From Granulicella sp. S156 (lineage in GTDB: Bacteria > Acidobacteriota > Terriglobia > Terriglobales > Acidobacteriaceae): a DNA stretch of 64,000 nt. Below, piece by piece: positions 48,688-58,019 of this stretch. The notes under the pieces were generated by a model. It saw nothing but the letters and a program-made list of their open reading frames with translations, did not search any database and was not told the DNA's origin. Positions within the stretch are counted from its first letter, which is position 1. Each line of letters opens with the position of its first letter. Location of the stretch: assembly GCF_009766105.1 (NCBI RefSeq), contig NZ_LMUH01000026.1, forward strand, positions 733,851-797,850, given 5' to 3'. Made by a program: the position numbers and the translations under genes.

Positions 48688-49218
48688 ATGTATCTCCGGC
48701 ACGTTCTTCGAATCATCATGATGCTGAGTGCAGCAGTAACCACCATGGCTCAGCAAACCTCCGCTGCGCTTCCACCGGCTGGGTTTCAATTCACAGGCAC
48801 TTGGGATTGCGTCGGTTCCTTTGCCAATGGAAAGCCGCACCACTCTACCTTCAATGGCAGCCTCGTTCTGAAGAACACATGGATCCGCCTGGAGGAGAGC
48901 GATGTCAGCCCAGCCTCCGGTTATGTCGCAGAGTACCTCATCGGCTATGACGCTTCGACACGCAAAGTAGTCGAATATGACGCGAATAATTTCTCAGGTG
49001 CGACTTATACGTCGGATGAAGGCTGGCAAGGCTCTGCGCTTACGCTAACCTCTGCAATCGCTTCTGATCCGAAGGCCTCTTACCAGCAGAATCGCTTTAT
49101 CTTTCATGTCGACTCGCCGGACACATTCACGATGGACTGGCAGGTGCGACGAACTTCCGCGCCGGAATGGACGCCGGCAGATCACCTTCCCTGCAAACGG
49201 ATCTCTCCGAAGCAATAA
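48688..49218 (+). CDS. secreted protein of unknown function (DUF1579-like)
   Basis: 176 residues from ATG 48688, with AAGGAG about 10 bases upstream; the longer frame from 48607 would start inside the ilvE hairpin. A signal peptide (HVLRIIMMLSAAVTTMAQ) is followed by a lipocalin-like beta pattern: FQFTGTWDCVGSFANGKPHHSTFNGSLVLKN, then EYLIGYDASTRKVVEYD, EGWQGSALTLTS and FTMDWQVRR. DUF1579-type proteins look similar, but I did not verify this. Two Cys could pair. Single gene. Confidence 0.6.
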   Translation: MYLRHVLRIIMMLSAAVTTMAQQTSAALPPAGFQFTGTWDCVGSFANGKPHHSTFNGSLVLKNTWIRLEESDVSPASGYVAEYLIGYDASTRKVVEYDANNFSGATYTSDEGWQGSALTLTSAIASDPKASYQQNRFIFHVDSPDTFTMDWQVRRTSAPEWTPADHLPCKRISPKQ

Positions 49219-49232
49219 CAGGCTCGGAATCT

Positions 49233-50585
49233 CTACGCCTTAGAATCGTCCTTCGTAACCTGGTTCTCCGATGACGCGAGCGAGTCCCAGCCTGGCAGTT
49301 CCTGCGAGCCGATGATCAGGCGCACGCCGTCCCGGAACCGCACGTAGGTATAGGCCCATTGGCGAAAGACGGAGAGACGATTGCGGAAGCCGATGAGAAA
49401 GAAGATGTGTACGGTCAGCCATGTGAGCCAGGCCATAAAGCCGCTCCAGTTGGCGTGAAATGGCCACACGATACGTGCCACCGCGGCTTTGCGACCGATC
49501 GTCGCCATGTCGCCCTTGTCGAAGTAGCGGAAGGGTTTCTGTTTGTCGCCCTTGCCTTCGAGCAGCAGCCCGATGCGCTTGGCTGCATAAGTTCCCATCT
49601 GCATGGCCGGCTGTGCGACGCCGGGAACCTGCTTGCCATCCTGTTCGAAGTGCGCGAGATCGCCGAGAACGAAGACCTCGGGATGACCGGCAGGGTGGAG
49701 GTGATCGTCGACGATGACGCTGCCGCGCCGATCGGTTTCGATGCCCAGGGACTGCGCGATCAACTTGCCCAAAGGAGAAGCCTGCACACCAGCCGCCCAT
49801 AGCGTGCATACGCTTTCGACGCGTTCATCGCCCACCATGACGTAGCCGGGCTGGATATCAGTGACGTGGGCGTTGGTGCGTGTGCGTACACCGAGCGCGT
49901 TGAGTTGCTCCACAGCCTTCTTCTGCAGGTCTTCGGGATACGCGCCGAGGATGTACGGAGACCCTTCGAGGATCAGCACCTGCGCCGTGCCTGGATCGAT
50001 GTGGCGAAAGTCTTTCGTCATGTAAAGCTTTGCAATGTCGGAGATCGAGCCTGCGAGTTCGACGCCAGTAGGCCCTCCACCAACGATGACAAAGTTCAGC
50101 GGCGGATGCGCTCCGGTCTCGAGCTTCTGGCGCTCCGCGAGTTCAAACGCAAGCAGCACGCGGCGGCGAATCTCGGTGGCATCTTCGATCGTCTTGAGAC
50201 CGGGAGCTATTTTCGCCCATTCATCTTTGCCGAAGTAGCTATGCGTAGAGCCGGTGGCCAGAATGAGGTAGTCGTAGATCAGCACGGCACCGCTCTTCAG
50301 CTTCACGTGGCGCTCGACGGTGTCGAAGCCGACGACCGCATCCATGATGACTTCAGTGTTCGTGTTTTCGCGCAGAATGCTGCGGATGGGCTGGGCGATG
50401 TCTCCTGGCGAGAGCACAGCCAAAGCCACCTGATAGAGCAGCGGTTGGAACGTGTGATGATTCTTGAGGTCGACAACAGTGACATCCACCGGCAGCTTCG
50501 CCAGCCCTACTGCTGCGTTGAGGCCTCCAAAGCCCGCCCCTACGATGACGACTCGAGGTCGCCTGCCCGTACCCTGCTCTGCCAT
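49233..50585 (-). CDS. ndh: type II NADH dehydrogenase (NDH-2)
   Basis: 450 residues from ATG 50585 (MAEQGTGRRPRVVIVGAGFGG); a longer start at 50660 adds 25 doubtful residues. Two Rossmann sites are present: VVIVGAGFGGLNAAVGLAKL for FAD and FVIVGGGPTGVELAGSIS for NADH. The quinone-site region (VPGVAQPAMQMGTYAAKRI) and the C-terminal membrane helix (FMAWLTWLTVHIFFLIGF) fit NDH-2. It passes electrons from NADH to quinone without pumping protons. It runs on the same strand as the preceding hydrolase gene, 80 bases apart. Confidence 0.93.
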   Translation of the reverse strand: MAEQGTGRRPRVVIVGAGFGGLNAAVGLAKLPVDVTVVDLKNHHTFQPLLYQVALAVLSPGDIAQPIRSILRENTNTEVIMDAVVGFDTVERHVKLKSGAVLIYDYLILATGSTHSYFGKDEWAKIAPGLKTIEDATEIRRRVLLAFELAERQKLETGAHPPLNFVIVGGGPTGVELAGSISDIAKLYMTKDFRHIDPGTAQVLILEGSPYILGAYPEDLQKKAVEQLNALGVRTRTNAHVTDIQPGYVMVGDERVESVCTLWAAGVQASPLGKLIAQSLGIETDRRGSVIVDDHLHPAGHPEVFVLGDLAHFEQDGKQVPGVAQPAMQMGTYAAKRIGLLLEGKGDKQKPFRYFDKGDMATIGRKAAVARIVWPFHANWSGFMAWLTWLTVHIFFLIGFRNRLSVFRQWAYTYVRFRDGVRLIIGSQELPGWDSLASSENQVTKDDSKA

Positions 50586-50665
50586 CGTCGCCTGATCCTC
50601 CGTAGAGTATGTACCTAGCTTACGATGCGCTGGCAGCCCGATTGGTCGCGTGGGACCCACAATCG

Positions 50666-51751
50666 TCAGGGTTTGGGATCGAGCGAGCGCGTGGCGCAGG
50701 TGCCGGAGTGAAACAGCGCGGCCAGGCCACAGGGCGAGTTAAACATCTTATCGCCATCGTGTTCCACGTCGGGAACGAACCAAAGCTGCTGCGAGGCCGA
50801 GGTGTTAGCCAGGTCTGGATGACGTCCAAGCAGATAGGTGAAGTATGCTTTGCCGCGAAAAAAGCGATAGGGGCCTTCATTCTCAGCAGAACAGCTTTTG
50901 TCGAGAGCAGGATGGTTGGGATCGATATCGTCTGTACCGAGAAGATAGATCACATCGCGATGAAGAAAGTGCTGCTCCAGATCCTCGAAGCTGGAGTTGG
51001 CGACATAGGGTGGAGGCTCGTGGATGCCGTACCTCCAGAGGTCATACTTGCCGTAGCAGCTCTTCTGCGGAATAGCGAATGTAAAAGCGGCTTGCGAATC
51101 GAGCACAGGACGCTCGGGTGAAAAATAGAGATAGGAAGAAGGATTCGCCACGACATAGCGAACATGAACGCCGGCCAGGATGAGGCGGTCACCGCCGCGC
51201 CCTACAACCGCGTAGCGCTGCACAACTTGTCCACCGCCAGAGTGTCCGGCGATAACGACAGTCTTGAGATTGGGAAAGAGCTTGCGATCGGCGAGCCGCT
51301 CCAGAATGGCGTCAATGGCGTCGAAGGAACTGACGGTGGAGTTCAGTGCGTTTTCACCCCCCATCCAAGTCTCTGGAGCCCAGCGCAAAATGGCCGGCGG
51401 CAGCTTGTATTTCGTCGTGTCGATCTCAGCGAGAAACTGTGGCGTGATCAGCAGCGTTCCCTTGCCCGCCGCGCCCGCATTCCTGATCGCTTCCTGCCCG
51501 GAGCGATTGTACGTGTCCGCATTGCGCAGTTTGCCATGGAAGATGATGATCGCCTGGGTGATACCAGGCTGAGGCACGTTCCAGTCCACCGAGATGTAGA
51601 GTGGCAGCAGCGCATGATCTTTCACTTGCAGTGTATGGTCGGCGATGGCCTCCACCGGTTTGGCGCTGCTCGCGGTGTCGTCCGAAGCGAACGCAAAAGG
51701 TGCAGCAAGAATCACCAACAGGAGCAGATAGAAGATGCGGCGGTTTAGCAT
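50666..51751 (-). CDS. secreted alpha/beta-hydrolase-like protein
   Basis: 361 residues from ATG 51751. Signal peptide (RIFYLLLLVILAAPFAFA). Hydrolase features: AIIIFHGKLRNADTYN (oxyanion strand with His-Gly), and the nucleophile elbow VVIAGHSGGGQVVQRYA with Ser. Acid and His partners are likely in TDDIDPNHPAL and VPDVEHDGDKMF. Several Cys lie in the C-terminal third. Substrate unknown. Similar to uncharacterised exported hydrolases in soil bacteria. Confidence 0.75.
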   Translation of the reverse strand: MLNRRIFYLLLLVILAAPFAFASDDTASSAKPVEAIADHTLQVKDHALLPLYISVDWNVPQPGITQAIIIFHGKLRNADTYNRSGQEAIRNAGAAGKGTLLITPQFLAEIDTTKYKLPPAILRWAPETWMGGENALNSTVSSFDAIDAILERLADRKLFPNLKTVVIAGHSGGGQVVQRYAVVGRGGDRLILAGVHVRYVVANPSSYLYFSPERPVLDSQAAFTFAIPQKSCYGKYDLWRYGIHEPPPYVANSSFEDLEQHFLHRDVIYLLGTDDIDPNHPALDKSCSAENEGPYRFFRGKAYFTYLLGRHPDLANTSASQQLWFVPDVEHDGDKMFNSPCGLAALFHSGTCATRSLDPKP

Positions 51752-51829
51752 GAGGGTCCTCGTATTGCTTGTCGTCTCGCTTTAACGAAACGACATCGAA
51801 TAGAAAGTCTTTACCATTGCTTTTTTGCT

Positions 51830-51917
51830 GTCATCCTTAGGCAACGCCTCCCCCGCATTCGTATAGGCACAAACGAATGCGGGGGTCCTTCGTTCGCTAC
51901 GCTCTCTCAAGGATGAC
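51830..51917. repeat. compound palindrome with GTCATCC ends
   Basis: Outer arms GTCATCCTT (51830-51838) and AAGGATGAC (51909-51917); inner perfect 13-bp arms CCCCCGCATTCGT (51850-51862) and ACGAATGCGGGGG (51873-51885). The GTCATC end is shared with the elements at 12734-12882 and 23291-23335. Confidence 0.8.
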
Positions 51918-51919
51918 GA

Positions 51920-52042
51920 CGAAAGACAAACAACAGCAAGAACAAAAACAAGAGCAACAGCGGAAGCAGATTCCCTACGGGAATGACAGAAAGAAAAGCA
52001 ACAGCAACAACAAGAGCAAAAGAGTAGTTCCGATACACCTTC
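51920..52042. repeat. low-complexity (AAC/AAG)-rich run with a GGGAATGACA module
   Basis: Plus strand is almost free of T except for a central GCAGATTCCCTACGGGAATG (about 51967-51986), whose TTCCC/GGGAA pairs. On either side are runs of CAACAGCAA, AAACAAGAGC and similar near-hexameric units. It abuts the stop codon of the TonB receptor gene. No gene. Confidence 0.6.
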
Positions 52043-55000
52043 TTAGTACGTAAGCTTCAGCACAAACTGCAGAATGCGCGGATTGCCGACGGTGGCAGTA
52101 ATGACACCGAAACTACTCGACCCGATATCACTGGCAGGGTTGGCGAAGGTTGGCGTATTGGTGATATTGAACGCCTGTGCGCGGAACTCCAGGTTTATAT
52201 CTCCGTGAATGGGAGTAGTCTTCGTCAGTGACAGATCGAGGTCGCGCTGCAGAGGTCCACGAAGGATATTGCGTGCCGTGTTGCCATAGTCAGTTGTTGC
52301 CGTGGCGTAGACAGGGGCAACTCCCGTCAGGGTGTCGTTCTGGGTAACAGAATTCGATGCGGTGCTATAGATACCGTTATTGAAATATGCAGTAAGACGA
52401 TTCTCTGTCCGGCTGTGTTTGACGGCCTGAGCCGTGGTGGCTCCCGACACGAAGTTGGCGCGACTGGTATTGGTTCCGTAGTAAGTTGCACCAGCAGCAT
52501 CAGTGATACTAAACGGCGTTCCACTCTGAACCACTCCAGTACCATCAAACTGATAACCACCGAAGACGCGAGAGCCGAAGTCACCACGGGCGATGCGCCA
52601 GTGCGGCGTCGGCACAGGTTGACTGAAGCGGATGGCTAGATGATGTGTGCGATCGAAATCGGACGGACCATACGCCTGCAATTGGTTGGTCTGATCACCA
52701 CTGGAGTTGGTGAACACCGAGCCGTCAGTAGTGCCCGAACCGGTATCCAGGCTCTTGGAGTACATATAGGTCGCCAGCAGGCTGGCCTTGCCGAGCCGTT
52801 CGGTAAGCGTCGTCTGCAGTGAGTTGAAGTTGGATTCCTGATTGGTCTGCAGGAAGTTAAAGCCACTATTGGAAAAGCCAATATACGGTGCACGAGCAGC
52901 GGCGGAGTCGGTAACTCCAGTGTTGTTGGTGGTCACACCATTGACAGGATTAGACGGGCTGGCGATCTGAGCCTGGTTCGCCTCCGTCTCTACGGGCAGA
53001 TGCTCGCCCCGCGCGCCGACATAGCCGACCTCCAACAAAAGAGCCCGTGTGAGCTGTGTCTGAAGGTTGGCTCCAAACTGCTGGTAGTACGGTGTCCGCA
53101 GCTTCGGATCGATGTCGTTGATGGAGATAGGAGCAGGCGCATTCGCGACGTTCTGCGCATACAGTTGCGGAAGGATTGGGAATTGGCTGCGCTGCGGCAA
53201 CACAGGAAATGGATTGGCCAGCGAGCCGTTGACATTGAGGTAGCTCGTAGCGCCACTGGTATTGAGCGCGCTGGACCCTTCGTAGCTCGGCAAGGAGAGC
53301 GCCTCCAGAAGTCCGAGCTGGTTGGACAGACGATCGTAGAACAGGCCATATCCACCTCGTAGCACCATGCGATTGTTCAACTGATACGCGATGCCGAGCC
53401 GCGGCGCGAAGTTCAGCTTGTTCACAGAATCAGTGAGTGTGTCAGACACTTTTGGGATGCCAGGCAGAGGGTTGCGTGCATTGCCTGCCTGCACAAAGCC
53501 CGCGGACGAAGGATTGCCAACTGTTGGAGCTTGATAGAGACGCGGATCAAAGGCACCGTCGCGGCCATAGATATCCGTAGGCAGGCCAATGTACTCCCAG
53601 CGAAGGCCCGCGTTGATGGTCAGCCTCGGAACTGGCTTCCAACTATCCTGCGCAAACAAAGCCACGTCACGTAATCGATCGTAGCGCTGCGTTTGACCAG
53701 AGGCCACGGTCTCCTCATAGATATCGCTATGGCCCGTTCCATTTCCACCCAGTTTCGCCGAGGCGCCAGTTTCACCCAGCAAAAAATTCTGGAAGCTGAT
53801 GAAATCCAGAGTGCCCCGCATGTCGTCGTTGGAGTGGTAGTTGTCCTGATAGCGGCGCATCTCTACACCAAACGTCATGCTGTGCTTGCCCTTGAGCCAG
53901 CTCACATTGTCGAAGTACTGCCAGGTGTTCTCGGTGTCGGCTTGATCGGTACTGATCGTGTATCCCATCTCGAAGGAGCCGGAGAACTCGAGCTCGGGAA
54001 TATCTGAAAAGTCGCCGGAGTTGAAACGCGTCATACCGATGGATGCCAGCGGGAGTTGGTTCTGGAAACCGGTTTGTCCCAAAGCACGATTGAGGCCGAT
54101 GTGCAGGTCGTTGACTACGTTCGACGAGAAGACATGGGTTTCTGCGATGGAGTAAAGCCGGCTCTTGAAGTTTTGATCCAGACCGAAACCAGGCACAAAG
54201 CGGGTAGAAGAAACACTTTGAAACTGTGGTTGCTGGGCGACGATCACGTGAAAAGAGAGACGGTCCTTGCTTGAAATCTGATAGTCGGTGCTGCCGGTGT
54301 ACTCATCTTCATTGAAAGTCGCAGGCGTCGAAACAACATAGTTTGCGCCCGTTGTGTTGGTCGTCTGTGGCGAGGGAATAACATAGTTGCCGTTGGCGAA
54401 CTTCAGTTGCAATAACGCAACCGCTACAGGACTGATGTTGGAACCACTGGCGTTGATCGTGGGACCGTTGTAGGAGGTTTTGCCAAGGGAATGCCCAAAC
54501 GCCCCAAGAGAGGCAAGCGACCGGTCTTGCGGAATCTGAGGAAGATTGTCAGAGGTGATGCCGGGATAGCCATTCACCTGCCGCGTGCCCTGATAGTTGA
54601 AGAAGAAGAAGATCTTGTCCTTCTTGATAGGCCCGCCAATGGATGCTCCAAACTGGTTCTGAATCAGCTCCGGCCGCGGCTGTCCTTGCCCCTTAAGGAA
54701 GTAGCTGTTGGCGTTGAAAATGGTATTGCGGAAGAACTCGTAGATGTCTCCATGGAATTGATTCGCACCTGTGCGAGTGATGAGCGCTACGTTCGATCCG
54801 CCTGACCGTCCAGTCGTTGCGTCGAACAGCGCTGTCTGAACTTTGATCTCCTGGATGGCGTCCGGCGGAGGAATGATCACGCTATTGGAGGCGAAGCTAT
54901 TGTTGGCCGCACTATTGGTGTGCACGTTCACTGCGTCCACACCGTCGACGTAGACGGAGTTCGAGTTGGTGCGCGCGCCATTGACGTTTACAACCTGTGT

Positions 55001-55537
55001 GCCGCGTCCCAGGCCAGTCGCATCGTTCAACGGCGCGATCACACCCGGCGACAGCGCGAGCAACTGCGTGAAGTTATTTGTCGCCAGTGGCAACGAGGCA
55101 ATGCTTGTGCCGCTGATGAGCGCGCCTTGCGTCACCGACTCAGTCTGCAGCAGAGGTTCTGCCGAACTGACTTCGACAGTAGTGGAGACATCTCCCACCT
55201 TCATCGTCGTGTTTACCGCGATGTGCTCGGTCACGTTGAGCGTTGCGGTTTCGACGATGATCGCAAAGCCACTCAACTCAAAGGTGACGGCATAATCACC
55301 GGGCTGGAGCGAGGGAAAACTGTATTCGCCGGCCTTGTTGGTGATAGCAGTGCGAAGTTCTCCGCTAGCTGTATTGCGAGCCGAGACCTGCACCCCTGAG
55401 AGCAGCGCGGCGCCCTTGTCAGTAACCACACCGGAGATCGTGCCAGTGGTCTGGGCATGCGCCGCCAGTACCGTCGCAAACAACAGAACCAACGCAATGC
55501 CTGCGTACGTATGAAGAACCTTCCGCAATATCATCAT
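52043..55537 (-). CDS. Oar-like TonB-dependent receptor with carboxypeptidase-regulatory domain
   Basis: 1164 residues from ATG 55537 (ATG 55534 also possible). Signal peptide (AGIALVLLFATVLAAHA), then a beta-sandwich carboxypeptidase-regulatory domain (TISGVVTDKGAALLSGVQVSARN to DYAVTFELSGF), then a plug domain (LSPGVIAPLND, VNVNGARTNSNSVYVDGVDA), and a long beta-barrel ending in FVLKLTY with an aromatic last residue, typical of outer-membrane barrels. Such giant TonB-dependent proteins are numerous in Acidobacteria and likely import oligosaccharides or other large nutrients. An MFS gene 40 bases upstream shares its strand and probably its operon. Confidence 0.95.
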   Translation of the reverse strand: MMILRKVLHTYAGIALVLLFATVLAAHAQTTGTISGVVTDKGAALLSGVQVSARNTASGELRTAITNKAGEYSFPSLQPGDYAVTFELSGFAIIVETATLNVTEHIAVNTTMKVGDVSTTVEVSSAEPLLQTESVTQGALISGTSIASLPLATNNFTQLLALSPGVIAPLNDATGLGRGTQVVNVNGARTNSNSVYVDGVDAVNVHTNSAANNSFASNSVIIPPPDAIQEIKVQTALFDATTGRSGGSNVALITRTGANQFHGDIYEFFRNTIFNANSYFLKGQGQPRPELIQNQFGASIGGPIKKDKIFFFFNYQGTRQVNGYPGITSDNLPQIPQDRSLASLGAFGHSLGKTSYNGPTINASGSNISPVAVALLQLKFANGNYVIPSPQTTNTTGANYVVSTPATFNEDEYTGSTDYQISSKDRLSFHVIVAQQPQFQSVSSTRFVPGFGLDQNFKSRLYSIAETHVFSSNVVNDLHIGLNRALGQTGFQNQLPLASIGMTRFNSGDFSDIPELEFSGSFEMGYTISTDQADTENTWQYFDNVSWLKGKHSMTFGVEMRRYQDNYHSNDDMRGTLDFISFQNFLLGETGASAKLGGNGTGHSDIYEETVASGQTQRYDRLRDVALFAQDSWKPVPRLTINAGLRWEYIGLPTDIYGRDGAFDPRLYQAPTVGNPSSAGFVQAGNARNPLPGIPKVSDTLTDSVNKLNFAPRLGIAYQLNNRMVLRGGYGLFYDRLSNQLGLLEALSLPSYEGSSALNTSGATSYLNVNGSLANPFPVLPQRSQFPILPQLYAQNVANAPAPISINDIDPKLRTPYYQQFGANLQTQLTRALLLEVGYVGARGEHLPVETEANQAQIASPSNPVNGVTTNNTGVTDSAAARAPYIGFSNSGFNFLQTNQESNFNSLQTTLTERLGKASLLATYMYSKSLDTGSGTTDGSVFTNSSGDQTNQLQAYGPSDFDRTHHLAIRFSQPVPTPHWRIARGDFGSRVFGGYQFDGTGVVQSGTPFSITDAAGATYYGTNTSRANFVSGATTAQAVKHSRTENRLTAYFNNGIYSTASNSVTQNDTLTGVAPVYATATTDYGNTARNILRGPLQRDLDLSLTKTTPIHGDINLEFRAQAFNITNTPTFANPASDIGSSSFGVITATVGNPRILQFVLKLTY

Positions 55538-55577
55538 CTCGTCCAACCTTCCTTACAAAGACCACGGAGCCCGAGTT

Positions 55578-56822
55578 CTACTTGCCTATGGCAACGGCGC
55601 GTTTTTCGCGACCGATCAGGGTCATCACGGCGGCCAGACAAAAGACGACAGCCGCCGTCATGGCCATCGACACGGAATAAGAGCGGCCTTTGGCCAGGGT
55701 TGCTTCCAGATACACGACCACACTGGAGAGAAGCACGCCGACCTGATTCCCCAGGCCGGGCAGTGTGCCGCGCACAGAATCGGGGCTGAGCTCGGCGACG
55801 TGCGCGGGTACCACGCCCCACGCGCCCTGCACGCAGAATTGCATCAGCACGGCTCCCAGAATGAGCAAGGGTAGCGTGTGCGCGAAAGCCCATAGCGGGA
55901 TAACAGCTAGAGCTCCAGCGATGGCACCGATCATGGCCCAGCGCCGCCCGATCCTGTCGGAGATCCAGCCGATCGAAAGGCCGCCGAGAATCGCTCCCAC
56001 CATCGAGATCGCCGTAAGCGCTGCCTTCTGTTTGCCGAAGATGCCCCAGTCTTTTTCGAGGAACGTCGGATACATGTCCTGCGTGCCGTGCGAACTCATG
56101 TGCATGGCCATCATGAAGAACGTGAAGTAGAGGAAGAGCTTCCAGTTCGAGGCCAGTGTGCGGCCAAGTCCTGCCAGGCTCGATGGATGATGCTGCTTCC
56201 AGGCCTCGGACTCGCGAACGTTGAGCGCCACGAAGGCAGCCGACGCGAGTGCGGGCAGACTGCCGATGTAGAACAGCGGCCGCCAGCCGTACGCCGGCGC
56301 AACGAAGAAGTAGGCGCCGGCGGCCAGCAGAAAACCGATGGCATAACCCTGCTGCAGCAGGCCGCTGAGAACGCCGCGATACCGCGCCGGGACCTTCTCC
56401 ATCGCCAGGGAGACGCCGACACCCCATTGGCCACCCATGACCACGCCGAAGACGGCCCGGATGCAGAGGAACTGTACAAAGCTGTGCGCGAAGCCCGTCG
56501 CCAACTCCACCACGGCGAAGAGGCAGAGGTTGACGATCATGGGGATGCGACGGCCAAAGCGATCGGAGATGCCGCCGAAGAGGAAGGCCCCCACTGGCCG
56601 CAGCGCGAGAGTCGCGGTCAGGGCGAGCGTCATATGCCTGACGTCCTGCCCGAAGTCTTTGCCGATAGCCGTGAGCGAGAGCACGACAAGGAAGAAGTCG
56701 AAGGCATCCAGCGTCCAACCGGCGAGACCCGAGAGGAACGCTCCGAACCAGGGTTCGGGACTGGCCGTGGAGGGTGGCGCAACGGCGTCTTGATTTGCCG
56801 GTTGGATGAAGGGCGTGGACAA
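55578..56822 (-). CDS. MFS transporter, sialate/lactate-proton-symporter-like
   Basis: 414 residues with 12 membrane segments. The start is TTG 56822, with AGGAG 6-7 bases upstream. WTLDAFDFFLVVLSLTAIGKDFG and RPVGAFLFGGISDRFGRR are the classic first-half motifs of the metabolite:H+ symporter/SHS group (NanT, Jen1-like). The mirrored GLSIGWISDRIGRRW motif appears in the second half. Likely substrate: an organic acid or sugar acid. It lies directly upstream of the TonB receptor gene, so the two may move one nutrient across outer and inner membranes. The upstream spacer (56823-57131) is AT-rich near 56930-56960, suitable for its promoter. Confidence 0.88.
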   Translation of the reverse strand: MSTPFIQPANQDAVAPPSTASPEPWFGAFLSGLAGWTLDAFDFFLVVLSLTAIGKDFGQDVRHMTLALTATLALRPVGAFLFGGISDRFGRRIPMIVNLCLFAVVELATGFAHSFVQFLCIRAVFGVVMGGQWGVGVSLAMEKVPARYRGVLSGLLQQGYAIGFLLAAGAYFFVAPAYGWRPLFYIGSLPALASAAFVALNVRESEAWKQHHPSSLAGLGRTLASNWKLFLYFTFFMMAMHMSSHGTQDMYPTFLEKDWGIFGKQKAALTAISMVGAILGGLSIGWISDRIGRRWAMIGAIAGALAVIPLWAFAHTLPLLILGAVLMQFCVQGAWGVVPAHVAELSPDSVRGTLPGLGNQVGVLLSSVVVYLEATLAKGRSYSVSMAMTAAVVFCLAAVMTLIGREKRAVAIGK

Positions 56823-57039
56823 AAGTTTCTCCTGGTTCGGGACGCAAACGATGCGTTTCTGAAACCGCCGCGAATCCTAGACAGCGCAGGAGAAATCTGT
56901 CTTCAAGAAGTTCTAAAGAAAATATAAATATTGATTCTAAATGGCTTATTACCTGATTATGGGATGTAGGGCTGAGCGGTACCTCTCTCTGGCTTGCCCT
57001 TCCTGATCTCTCCCATAGCTTGTCCTCTCTACCAGCGGC

Positions 57040-57100
57040 ACCTGAACCACTGGTCGCAGCGCAGCGGATCAAGCGATGGGTCGACCCGCGCGGCCGTACT
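57040..57100 (-). pseudogene. remnant of a TPR-protein C-terminus
   Basis: On the minus strand a frame encodes AARVDPSLDPLRCDQWF, matching ARVDPSLDPLRTDPAF near the C-terminus of the wHTH-TPR protein at 58020-60026. The DNA matches at roughly three quarters of positions. The rest of the gene is absent. It lies just beyond the stop of the 160-aa membrane protein. Confidence 0.5.
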
Positions 57101-57131
57101 TTCGATCACGGGTGGATACTCAGGAATCCTT

Positions 57132-57614
57132 TTACAAATTAAGAAAAAAGACGGGGGCCATGGATGCGAGCGCGGCTCCGGCCTGCAGCGCAAGCACTGG
57201 CAGCGTCTGCCTCGGAGCACGTGGCAGCCACCTGATCGCGAAGAAAGCCACGATCGGAGTCTGTCCGGCCATGAGCAGCTGCCAAAGATGGGCAACTGCC
57301 CCCTCATCGGCACGATGGACGACGCCGTATATAGCAATATCTCCAAGGACCATCGCCAAGGCGATGAGTGACATTGCCAGTGGAAGAAAAGCGCTCGGCT
57401 GTTTCAGGACAGCGCCAAAGGAACGGATAGGTTGATGCATTTTGCCTCCTCGAGTTGGGAAGACGTGCTCACAGAGTGCCGACCAAACGACGTTTACCGA
57501 CGCACCAAAATCGCCGTGGTGCGTCTCAAGAAATGCCTCGAACTCCTCGCCGTAGCGCTCTCTCCAATAGCGCGGATACAGACGCATAAGCAGATGAGCG
57601 ACTGTGCGATTCAT
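57132..57614 (-). CDS. small membrane protein paired with PadR regulator
   Basis: 160 residues; its ATG overlaps the PadR stop (ATGA at 57611-57614). The N-terminus RLYPRYWRERYGEEFEAFLE is a motif often seen in proteins encoded beside PadR genes in Acidobacteria (recollection). Three hydrophobic segments follow (AFLPLAMSLIALAMVLGDIAIYG; LLMAGQTPIVAFFAIRWL; TLPVLALQAGAALASMAPVFFL). Probably the effector or sensor controlled by the regulator. Function unknown. Confidence 0.7.
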   Translation of the reverse strand: MNRTVAHLLMRLYPRYWRERYGEEFEAFLETHHGDFGASVNVVWSALCEHVFPTRGGKMHQPIRSFGAVLKQPSAFLPLAMSLIALAMVLGDIAIYGVVHRADEGAVAHLWQLLMAGQTPIVAFFAIRWLPRAPRQTLPVLALQAGAALASMAPVFFLNL

Positions 57615-57907
57615 AAAGGCTCCAGTCTTTCCAGTCCAACTTTGGTGAACTGTTGCAGCGTGGTCAGCTTAGCGCGGAGAACGCGCATACCCTCAGCTGT
57701 GATGCGATAGGGCTGGCGGCGCTCCTCAGGTGGAAGCGGTTCAATCCAACCCTGCTGCTCCAGACGAGCGATTGCCCCGTACAGCGTCCCCGGCCCCAGC
57801 CGGGTTCCACAAATGCTTGCAATGTCTTCGATCATCGCGTGCCCGTGCTTCGGGCCATTGGCCAAACTGGCAAGGACAAGCAGCGGCGGGTCAGAATAGT
57901 GCCCCAT
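57611..57907 (-). CDS. PadR family transcriptional regulator
   Basis: 98 residues from ATG 57907 (MGHYSDPPLLVLASLANGPKHGHAMI); a start at 57949 would add 14 residues. The winged-helix PadR core is clear: LGPGTLYGAIARLEQQGWIEPLPPEERRQPYRITAEGMRVL. Members repress genes for membrane or detoxification proteins, usually their own operon. It is translationally coupled to the 160-aa membrane protein. Confidence 0.92.
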   Translation of the reverse strand: MGHYSDPPLLVLASLANGPKHGHAMIEDIASICGTRLGPGTLYGAIARLEQQGWIEPLPPEERRQPYRITAEGMRVLRAKLTTLQQFTKVGLERLEPL

Positions 57908-58019
57908 TCGCGCGCTCTCTCCGTCTACTACGTGCCGCGTACTACGCATGACGTACTTATAATACGATCGCTACTCCGTTGCAAGGGATATTATTGGCTT
58001 GCTCTGAAGAGACAGCTCC

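Noticed and set aside
55534-57072. Open frame of 512 codons on the minus strand overlapping the MFS transporter
   Set aside because: It covers the MFS gene in another frame; composition is Arg/Ser/His-rich and shadow-like, with no domain, while the MFS frame has clear family motifs and a ribosome-binding site.
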